A program made the position numbers and the translations under genes. From Atrichornis clamosus (taxonomy: Eukaryota; Chordata; Aves; Passeriformes; Menuridae), in contig WBMZ01005349.1 in NCBI GenBank assembly GCA_013400975.1, positions 1 to 64,000 on the forward strand: a DNA stretch of 64,000 nucleotides, in the 5' to 3' direction. The stretch's first letter is position 1, and every line of letters starts with the position of its first letter. Of this stretch, positions 1 through 8,430 are shown piece after piece. Under the pieces are notes generated by a model. It saw only the letters and a program-made list of their open reading frames with translations. It searched no databases and had not been told where the DNA came from.

Positions 1-215
1 CGCGGACCCGCCGGAGCACCGAGGGGCGCCGGGCGCTGCCCGCGGCCGAGGGGCAGCGCGGCGGCCGGGCTCAGCCCCGCGGGTCCCCGGAGGATGGGAG
101 AGCGGCGCGGCTGCGAGGGGCCGAGGAGCCGAGGCTGAGCAGCACCACCTTCGCGCTCACCGGGGATGCGGCGCACAACCAAGCCATGGTGCACTGGTCC
201 GGGCACAACAGCAGC
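1..215 (+). CDS. SORCS1: SorCS-family VPS10 receptor, 3' part of exon 1 (SORCS1, or SORCS3)
   Basis: Seen: the frame starting at base 3 is open for 71 codons up to the splice donor. It begins RTRR-S, a furin-type cleavage site, then a poorly conserved Arg/Gly/Ala/Pro-rich linker, then STTFALTGDAAHN and QAMVHWSGHNSS, ending on a whole codon (phase 0). Known: SorCS proteins are type I membrane sorting receptors of the VPS10/sortilin family in neurons. They traffic cargo such as APP, neurotrophin receptors and glutamate receptors, and their propeptide is removed by furin. This block opens the VPS10 beta-propeller, and the next residues in the family (VILILT) come from exon 2, which lies outside the window. 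The NSS at the exon end is an N-glycosylation sequon. The start codon, signal peptide and most of the propeptide lie left of the window. STTFALTGD and the serine after the furin site favour SORCS1; SORCS3 typically has STSFALTGD and SORCS2 differs more. The family is near certain, the paralogue is not. Confidence 0.9.
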
Positions 216-221
216 GTGAGT
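216..221 (+). other. Splice donor of exon 1
   Basis: AGC|GTGAGT matches the U1-type 5' splice consensus. It falls exactly where SorCS homology stops (…HNSS, next residue V in the family) and leaves phase 0. Downstream the same frame stays open but loses all SorCS similarity, which confirms the exon boundary. Confidence 0.9.
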
Positions 222-670
222 ACCGCCCCGCAGACTCGACCTGACCCGATCCGGCGGGGCTCGGCAGGGAGGGAGCCGGGACACCGGCGGGACGGTGCGG
301 AGCCTGCCGCTGCGGCCGGGGGTGCGCGGAGGAGAGGGGCTCTGGGCGGGCACCGTGCCCTTATCGCCAGCGGGAGTGGGACAAGGAGCGATGGCCGCAG
401 CAGGAGAGAAAAGTTTTCCTGGGGAAAGGTGAAGGCGAATGGGAACACCGTTCTGCCCCCACCCCCGCAGGCAGAGCTGCGGTCCCCGGGCAGCGCGGCG
501 GGAGCGCCCCAAAGGGCCGGGCTGGTCCCAGCCCTCTCCTCTGCGCAGGGAAGACCCGCGGAGCCCGCTCCGGCGCGTCCCGTGTGCTGCTCTCCTGGGG
601 ACCCTCGCTCTCGCTCTCTCCATATGAAAGAAACACCTCGGCACGGTTCGCTGCCTCCGTGCCTGGGATG

Positions 671-2327
671 AGTGATGTACAGGGGTGGTAGAAAAGCCCT
701 CCCGTGCCCCGCTGTGAGTGCTGGAGGCAAGAGAGATCCCATTAATTCATTAACAGGTGGAAAGCCCCACAGCACGTCAAGGGGCTTTGAGTGGAGGCAC
801 GTAGTGCAAAGACTGAAAAGTTTGTAAAAAACCCATGGCATCTCATGCCTTTTTCCCGAAGTCAGTAATAACGAGTCACTGAGGTATCCCTGAAAGCCGT
901 GGGATTGTGTGTGTGCCTGTGTAGGGGGCATGTCCCAGAAGCCCACACATTATTGTGCCATGAGAGTGCAGGGCCCTCCCTCGCACCCGCTTTGCAACAC
1001 CCGGCAGATCGGCTGTGGACAAAACTTCAAGTCTCTTTTGACTCGGTATCAGAAGTACCATTTCTACTCTCATGTAGTCTGGGAGCAGATGTAATTTAAA
1101 GGACTCTGGGAAACCTTTATGTCTGGTGACAATATTACCGTTATTCTGATTATTATAGCTTGTCACAGCCTTGAAAATGCCTCTTTTATTGTTTTGCTAC
1201 TATTGGAAATGGGTATAAAGCAATTAACATAGTAAAACAAATTGGTTGCATTTTCAGATACATTCTTCATGAAACTTACTAGCCATGAAAAAGCAAATTG
1301 TCTACCTACTTATCTATTTGTGCATCAGCTATAGGTTCTAATGTGCAATTCAACCACCTCTTTATTTTTTTTGACTGGAAGTTTTTTAATCTATTATTAT
1401 TTAGGCAATAACTCTGACAGCAGTGTAGATGTTACTTTGATTTAACCAATATTTAAAGGCAGTTGTGTTTGCCAGACATGAATTTCACTCTCATTAAAGA
1501 TGAAAGCAAACATTCAAGAGAAAGCAGCTGCATGGTATATTTCAGCATTGCACTTGTCTTTAGGTTTATTTATTTTTAATATAACATGCCAAGTAACGAA
1601 GAAAACCACCTATATGCCCTCTCTTTTGTTTCATTTCGACGCTGAATCAAGGGATGTTGAGCAAAAGAAGTTAAAATGCCTCCCCCATGCCTTCCCAGCA
1701 TGGATTTCCAATAGTTTTGAGTATTTCTGCTTAAAGTAGCAAAGAAAACTCATTCTATAGGCATTTGCAGGAGAAAGAAAGGTTATTTTTTTCTAAAGCA
1801 CAACTCAGAAAGTGATTTTCACAAAATTCTCCCTCCTTTCTTGATTTCTTTTGCAGAAATATGCTATTTAAATAGCTAATTTCCTTATTCTTTAACTTCA
1901 GGTGATTGAGAAGGGTAATGAAACAAAATGTCTTGATTGTTCATGGCGTTCCATTAGGATTTTGCACCTCAGGATACCATGCATTGAAAGCTTCCAACTC
2001 AAAAGCACAAGAAAAAGCAAAAGACTGCTGTTTATAGCCAGTGTGGTGTTTGTAGGAAGGAGAAGCAAGCATGTTTATAAATACCGATGCTATCTTTTTG
2101 TGATTTCTCTAATGTGAAGTTTAGCCTTCTTGAGACCTTTTCTCTCCTGTCTTTTGGAGAAAAAATACTGCATTTAGTAATTAATTGGATTTTTTTTTTT
2201 TTAAACAGTATAGAGGGTAAGTTAAAGGCTTGAATGTGTGTTCTTTCATTCATTAACAGATAAGGCTACATCCAGTGCCTGGTTTCCTGCTGCAGCTCAG
2301 TTTTTACCTAATTCTACTGTTGGGGTG
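671..2327. other. Intron, no gene seen
   Basis: AT-rich intronic sequence after the CpG island. The longest frame is 96 codons, antisense at 876-1166, unlike any family I know. A short T run sits near 2191-2203. No repeat family recognised. Confidence 0.6.
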
Positions 2328-2400
2328 TCTGTGGCACAGGAACATCAAGCAATTTGCCCAAGGTCACTCGGGCAAACATTGTGGCTTCTTTTGCCAGCCA
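2328..2400 (-). repeat. MIR-type SINE core remnant, reverse orientation
   Basis: Seen: GGCACAGG…CAAGCAATTTGCCCAAGGTCACTCGGGC, which resembles the reverse complement of the MIR core (…TGTGACCTTGGGCAAGTTACTTAACC…GTGCC). MIRs are ancient amniote SINEs that birds retain as short decayed copies. The flanks do not align clearly by eye, so the ends are approximate. Confidence 0.6.
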
Positions 2401-2404
2401 CATT

Positions 2405-3035
2405 TGTTCCTAGCCCCATATCAAAAAGCATATATATTCTTAGGTCACAGGAGATAAATAGCTGTAGGAAGGTGTATTGAAAATGGACAAAAGATATTAA
2501 CTCATGCCATGATTATGCCAGTTGACCTGGGAGAGTAGGTAAAACGTGTCTATGCTGTTGTACTCAGGCTACCCAAGCAGTAAAGAGGCATACAGCTTGT
2601 TTTTACCAATTCCCTGTTAGTTGAACAGACTTCAAACCTAAGCTTTCGTCACTTACATTTTAATAAAAACATGATCAATCAAATTTCATGCAATGGTGAT
2701 GGGGTATTCCTAAAACCTGGATGGATTTGCAAAGAAGAGGAAGGCATGGGAATAAAAAATTGGGGGTTTACTGAGACATATAGATCTGCAGACACTCCAC
2801 AAAAAGGGAGACCTTTGCAGCTGCTGGATGTCTTGTTATCTAAATTGTTAAAACTCTCTGCTTTTTAGATTACTATTATTTTAAAAGCAACTCTCCCTCC
2901 ATCTCCTATCCCCCTTTTCTCACACAACTCTCAAATCTCAATTTAACTTATTAAAACATAATCCCTTCCAGGCAACGAAGTTTTGTTTTCTCCATTTGCA
3001 GATAGTGAGGTCAGGATTACAGCAGAGGCAAAAGG
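2405..3035. other. Intron, no gene seen
   Basis: Mixed-composition intron between two MIR remnants. A 65-codon frame at 2671-2868 has no family features. Nothing else recognised. Confidence 0.5.
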
Positions 3036-3039
3036 CTGG

Positions 3040-3245
3040 TAGGATCAGGGAATTTGGGTTCTCTGCTTTGTCCTGCCCAGAGGCTTTTCTGTGACCTTAG
3101 GAAAGACAATTAACCTCTCTGGATCTCCTCTCCCATGTTAAATGAGGATAGTACTACTTAGCTACCACAAAGTGGTGGTGTGGAGCAGAATTCGTTTCTG
3201 CTTTGCACAATACCTGAGGAACTTCAAGTGAAAATCATTAGGAAA
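3040..3245 (+). repeat. MIR-type SINE remnant, forward orientation
   Basis: Seen: TTTGGGTTCTCTGCTTTGTCC, then TCTGTGACCTTAGGAAAGAC and AATTAACCTCTCTGGATCTC, then AAATGAGGATAGTACTACTTAGC and a tail near TACCTGAGGAACTT. These follow the order of the MIR consensus: gggttcgaatcc, tgtgaccttgggcaagt, taacctctctgtgcctc, aaatggggataatagtacc. Block order over about 200 bases makes this the best MIR in the window. Confidence 0.75.
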
Positions 3246-4177
3246 ATGCAAAAATACTATTCTGTGTAGAAATGAGGTTTGTGTTCTCTGTGTTCTTATG
3301 AAGGGAACTTGGCTTAATGCAGTGGGTCTGATATTAGAAAAAGGAGACTTTGGGCTTCAAGTATCAATCTGCCCTAATACAAGCATTTATTAAGCAAGGT
3401 CATTGAAGCTCTTGAGGGACCTAGAGATTAGATAAAATGCTTTCTTGCCAAGGCCTTTCTGAAGAAAGGAGAATTTTTAGTCAAAAACTACTATTATTCC
3501 CAAAAGATCTGCAAGCCATTCTTTTTCTAAAACCATTCCTCTCTGAACACACACGCTGTGTACAAATGCGCCATTCAGGGAGCAGTTGTACCCTCTACAC
3601 TTGTTTTCCCTCTCTAGATGTTTATGTTATTTCATGAAGTTTTTCCTTGTTCTTCCCACCTGATGCTCTCTCCAGCCTTCCTGTGAAGAGGATTTGATTC
3701 CTCATATTATCTTTTCTTCTTTTCTCTCTCCCTGATTTCTAGGATAAGGACCTGCAAAAAAAGGTAGCAGGACCTTTAATGCTTTTACAGTTTTAAATCT
3801 CACTATCTTGTTTCTTGACAAGGCTTTTCAAGAGATTTCAACAAGCTACAGTGACTAAAGCACTGGGATTGCTCTCCTGGTATGATCACCAGTAGAATGG
3901 TAAATGGGAACTGTTGTCATTAAGTTTTAGAGTTATCACTCTTTATGGGAAGTACTTAATTCTGTCCGGGTTTTTCCCTGATGGAATTACTACAAATTCT
4001 GTGGTGTTGTGGGTGAGGGGTTTTTTCAATATAAGAAGCAAAGATGCTAATTTCTAGCTTTCTTTGGAAGATATTTTCAATCCACTATCTATGAAGATGC
4101 TGCAGCTGATGACCATTGTGTACTTTAGCTATCCCATGTATATACGTATTTGCCTTTCTAGTAACCAGAGGCAAACT
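3246..4177. other. Intron, no gene seen
   Basis: Ordinary intronic sequence. The only frame over 60 codons (3437-3637, +) has no recognisable features. Pyrimidine-rich stretch at about 3700-3740. Confidence 0.5.
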
Positions 4178-4265
4178 TCATAGAATCCTAGAATATTAAG
4201 GGTTGGAAGGAATCTTAAAGATCATCTAGTCCCAACCCCCACTGCCACGGACAGGGACATCTCCC
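4178..4265 (-). repeat. CR1 LINE 3' end, reverse orientation
   Basis: Seen: TCATAGAATCCTAGAAT at the edge, then GGGTTGGAAGGAATCTTAAAG, ATCATCTAGTCCCAACCCCC and ACTGCCACGGACAGGGACAT. This is the reverse complement of the avian CR1 3' terminus, whose ends carry ATTCTATGA-type repeats. It is a 5'-truncated copy of about 90 bases, the usual fate of CR1 insertions, and the clearest evidence that the genome is avian. Confidence 0.92.
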
Positions 4266-4854
4266 AGATTCTGACATAAATTCTCCCAAAGTTCCGGCAT
4301 AAAGATGAGAATTGCACTCTAATGCCCCAGTAAGAGCAGGAGAGGGCATTTGTCTAAGGCATGTGCAGTACTGCGGGTTGCTGCAGCCATGCCAAGTTGC
4401 TAGAGGATCCTAGAGGTTGAATTTTTCGTACTATATTAAAAATGTCAGCAGTGCCTTTTTAAAAATCTCATTGTAGGAGAGCAGCGCAGAAGATAAACCC
4501 AGGTGTGCTTAAATGATGTAGCTGCTGCTTGTGCAGACCACACTATTGCAGCCCTGAAAATGGGGGAAGGCAGGAGAAGTGCTGGTGAGGCACTGGGCTG
4601 GGGCTTTGTTTTATCTTGACAGTCATGCTGTACTGTTTTGTCCAGTCAACCTGTGACTGTCATTTCTAGAGCTAATATGGTTTCAAGATTCACTCCAAGA
4701 CTTGGAATATCAGATGTCCATGGGACAAGATGGCCAAGAGGAGGCTAATAGTGCTGCAGTAGCTTACAGACATATGAAGTAGGAATTAGAAACAAAATGC
4801 AGCTTATTGTATTGGTTGAGGAGGAATGAACATGTGTTAACAGCCCCAACATAT
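4266..4854. other. Intron between two CR1 pieces
   Basis: No gene seen. Unassigned sequence of ordinary composition; parts may be further CR1 erosion, but nothing aligns by eye. Confidence 0.4.
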
Positions 4855-4975
4855 GTCAGATTGGACATCAGGAAGAGTTTCTTCTCAAAGAAAGTAGTGC
4901 AGCAGGGCACCAGAAAGTCCTTGAAAATTTTCAAGACTCATGCAAAGATGATGATCTGATGGGAACCACTCAGCT
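4855..4975 (+). repeat. Diverged CR1 fragment, forward orientation
   Basis: Seen: TTGGACATCAGGAAGAGTTT, CTTCTCAAAGAAAGTAGTGC, GGGCACCAGAAAGTCC, AAAATTTTCAAGACTC and GATGATGATCTGATGGGAAC. This is the order of the CR1 3' region: ttggatatcaggaagaa, ttcttcac…gggtggt, cactgg, ttcaaggac, gatgatct. It is decayed and lacks the ATTCTATGA terminus. It faces the opposite way to the CR1 end about 600 bases upstream, so it is a separate insertion. Confidence 0.6.
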
Positions 4976-7559
4976 CTGAATGGGTTTTCTTTACCTCCTG
5001 CTACCACTGATCCTATTTCTTTACCCTGTGCAAGCTCTGGGGGCTGGCAGTGACAAGCAGGTTGTACAAGTTCTCGCAGTGAAGCCTGTCTCTTCCGGGA
5101 ATGATTCCTCTGAATGCTGTTGGCAGGGTTCTGGTGTGATCTGCTAATGTACGGTGGTTGGATGCTGAGACATTACTCACTCCCAGGTTGAATTACAAGC
5201 TGGGGAGGCCAATGGGCTCACTCTGTGCCAGGTAGTTTTTCATTAAGATGCCTTGGAATGCAGTGTGTGATGGGCAGAACAAGATGGGCAATATTTGCAA
5301 TTCCAAATAGGCTGCTATGCTTGGAAGGGAGGAAGGGGAATCTTTAGGCAGGCAAAGCTGCATTTAGTTGTCAGCTGTGGGTAACTGCTCCAAAAGTCCA
5401 GCTGGATTTCAGTCTAAAATGTTTACTCCTAGAGTGCAAAATGGTGACAGAGCAATCATATTAATTGCACTGCATTTGGTAGATATTTTAATTGCTATTC
5501 TAGACTGTTTCTTTCTCAAATAGCTTTTGACTAGGTTGTGGTCTCATTGCCATTGAAGGTAGGCCAGTTCTGGCAAAATGTCTTGATGCATTTCTACTTT
5601 TCCTCTACCTTTAGTAATGAAGTTTGCCACTAAAGTCCTTCTCCAGGACTTTGCCAATTCACTTTTAATTAATATTCAAATAGAAGATTGGAAATAAAAA
5701 TTAAACTCTGACATGGCAACTGCTTTTATGGTTGTGTTGAATCAGTAGAGCAGAAAGAAGGCATCTGGAAAATATTCTTTGTGCTATTTCTCTCCAGACT
5801 TATTTCATTGCAAATTTAGTTGGATGTCCACTGGATAGACCCAGACATTGCATGTGGATCCTGTGAAGCTGGCAGGCTCCCTGGGCCGTTTCCCTGCCTG
5901 GCACAGCAAACTGTTGATGTTCTCATAGTTCAAGCTCAAGAACAGAACTGTTCCTTCCCTAGGTGCCTATCAGCAGTTTCTTTTCATATCTCGGAACTCA
6001 AACTTTTTCATGATCAAGGATGAGGCCTAGGACTTGAGGCTAAGCTTTCACAGTGGATTAAATGCAAATAGCAACAGCTGCATGATTCTTTAATTATTTT
6101 TAAAATGGAAAACATTCATCCAATTAGATGATGAAGTATTTTGAAAATTGGTTTGAGCAGATAATTTATGTTAGGCAGGAGAGATTTTTCTCAAAAGGGA
6201 GGTGAGATGAAACAAATATTTTCTTGAAGGCAAGGCTGTAGGAAGATGAAACTTTCTGAAAGTTTCCAAATTTATACCTGGATTTGTAATAGGGAATTTA
6301 GAAAACATAGGAAAGCACTGCTGTCTAATGTGTGAAGCACAGGTTAAAGGCAAAGGTCTTTAGTGTTGATTGCACTAAAGGATGCTGGAAACCAGTCTTA
6401 CAAACAGTCAGGAATTTACTCAAGCCATACTATAGTGTCACACCCCCTAAGCTCCCTGGATGTCTGTAGGTAGAACAGAGGACAGCAGTACATGCTTACC
6501 TCAGGCAGCACTCTCTTACAAATCCAGATTCAAACTAGAATTGAGCGTCAAGCCTGAGCTCATGGTTGGGGCTGGTTTGAGGACTTTGCAAGGGAGTTAA
6601 GGCTTGGGTTTGGCTGCAAACTGGTCAAGTTTATCTTCCAGTGAGGATCTGTGTTTGAAGGTGTTGAATCCAACCTGCCTCAATCAAGACAATAAACTAA
6701 ATGCCATGTTCCTTTGAATGCTGTAATTGCAGAGATTCCCCAAAGCAGCAAAGTATTTGCTAGGATCCTTAGTTTAAATGGATGTAGGATTGATCTAGGC
6801 TAGTTTACAGTAGTTGAGAATTCAATCTTCAGGATCCTACAGCAGTGGAAAATAAGATTGAGAAATGAGTACAGAGGCAAGGAAACATGGAGCAGTACAT
6901 CAAGGAGACCTGTGGGCACTTTACATCTTGTGAATTACAGCCACAGGACTGTGGGCACATGAGTTTTCTTTTGTGCACAGATCTTCACTTTCTCTTGCTT
7001 GGCTCTGAGTTTGTCACTCTGTAAGCCATGCTGGAGATTGATCTGGTGACATAGTTGGCAGAGCCCAACAGGGATTTTAAGCTGAAATATCCCTTAGTTG
7101 GAAAATACTGTTTTTCCTCAGTCACACATTTGCATGCAAGTTTCCCGGTTTGCTTAAACTCCCTGTAGGAATCCCAGGTAAACAAATTCCCAAATCCTAA
7201 CTTCCCCTTAATATCCAGGGAGAACTACAGCATTGTTGTTGATATTTCCTCCAGGCAAAAAGAAGAGCAGGGAAGTATTTCCCTTCCTGCCTTTATGGGG
7301 TGTTGAGAGACAGAGGGAATTGAAGAAAGTTTGCTGTGTGTTTGCAGAACGTGTCTGTGTGGGTGTAAACACGTTTGATAAATAATCTGCTATGGAAATT
7401 TTAGGGTCATTTTCCAGCCCTCGTCACCAGTGGAGTCCCAGCATGCAATAAAAATAAGAAAAGATTGGTGCTGAGCGATCAAACCTTTCTTTTGTTCCTT
7501 CCTCTCAGTGCTGAAGGAGACCTGATTGCTCTCCCACTGAAATGAGTGGCAAAGCCCTG
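4976..7559. other. Intron, no gene seen
   Basis: About 2.6 kb without a gene or clear repeat. Frames of 60-67 codons (5820-6023 +, 6171-6353 -, 6985-7185 -) show no domain or membrane pattern. Confidence 0.5.
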
Positions 7560-8430
7560 ACACTGAGGCTGTCACGGTGTTTCTTCCTCTTCGTATTCCA
7601 ACATGCGACACGATGGCCAGCCGGGCAGCTCTGCAGAGCACTACAGGGCCTGCGTGCCCCAAATAGCATCAGTTTTAATTAGCTCCAGCGTGATGTGGAT
7701 CCCTGGGGCGCAGGCTGAGGAAAGGGTGCGGGTTGTCAGGGTGAGGGAAGCGGAGCCGGGCGCTAGAGGGAGCGTGGGCATCTGAGAAAGGGAGGGAATG
7801 CTGCTGGAACCTGGGACTGCGTGCTGGGAATGCAAAGGCTGCTGAAATATTGATATGGAAACCCGCTCGCAGTCATTGACTCTGGGAAACTCCCGCTGTC
7901 TGGGCTTCCCTCCGCGAGAGAGAAGATTCCTGCGAGACACTCGGTCTGGTGTAGCATTTTGCCGCCCCGTGCAGCTGATGCTGTCTCCCTTTGTGCCCTC
8001 TCTAATCGCTGTCAGGCTTCTTTCTGAAGATGGGAGTCCCAGTGCCGGGGTCTCTCATCGGCTCCGTCCCCTCCAGCCTGAGTCATGTGCCTGTAAAACC
8101 TTCAGCATCCTCCTGCAGCTGCCGGCGGTGCTGCCGGTGTGGGAGAGAGAGGATGTTGGACCTCTGCGGTGCGGGAAGCAGCACGGCGGGTCCTGGCTGC
8201 ACCCTCCATCTCCTCCACTGCTGTGCCCCGTTAGCGATGGGCCAGCCCCCGAGGGTGGCTGCTGACAGACCCGCCTCGCTGCCGACCTGAAAGCGGCAGA
8301 GGAGGGCGGGAGAACTGTGCTGCATCACCTCTCTTCTGTGCCTGATCCCCAGACAATGCGCTTCCCGTGACAGGTTCCTGCCACCCGGCACTCGGTAACA
8401 TTTTGACAAAGTTGAAGGTGTTGCACAAGT
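7560..8430. promoter_or_regulatory. Isolated GC/CpG-richer block; candidate enhancer or alternative promoter
   Basis: This block stands out from the AT-rich intron on both sides by higher GC and clustered CpG, for example around 7600-7625, 7690-7780, 7860-7980 and 8120-8300. It contains overlapping chance frames on both strands (136 codons + at 7855-8265, 145 codons - at 8083-8520) that resemble no known protein and probably reflect composition. No TATA box is obvious. Intragenic CpG-rich blocks in long neuronal genes are often enhancers or alternative promoters, but nothing here proves activity. Confidence 0.35.
7758..7775 (+). promoter_or_regulatory. Weak CTCF-like motif
   Basis: GGGCGCTAGAGGGAGCG keeps the CTAGAGGG core of the CTCF motif but deviates at the flanking CCA and at the C after the G run. 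It lies inside the GC-rich block. Weak on its own. Confidence 0.2.

Larger units (their letters stand above)
1..670. promoter_or_regulatory. CpG island over exon 1 and start of intron 1
   Basis: The sequence is strongly GC-rich with dense CpG up to about base 600, then drops to ordinary AT-richer intron. Such islands usually cover the promoter and first exon. Only its 3' shoulder is present; the promoter and 5' UTR lie left of the window. The low stop-codon density here explains the long chance frames on both strands (291 codons antisense at 71-946, 161 codons sense at 186-671). Confidence 0.8.

Noticed and set aside
71..946. 291-codon open frame on the minus strand, the longest in the window
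   Set aside because: It lies antisense to exon 1 in the CpG island, where stops are scarce. Arg/Pro/Ala-rich composition and no known domain.
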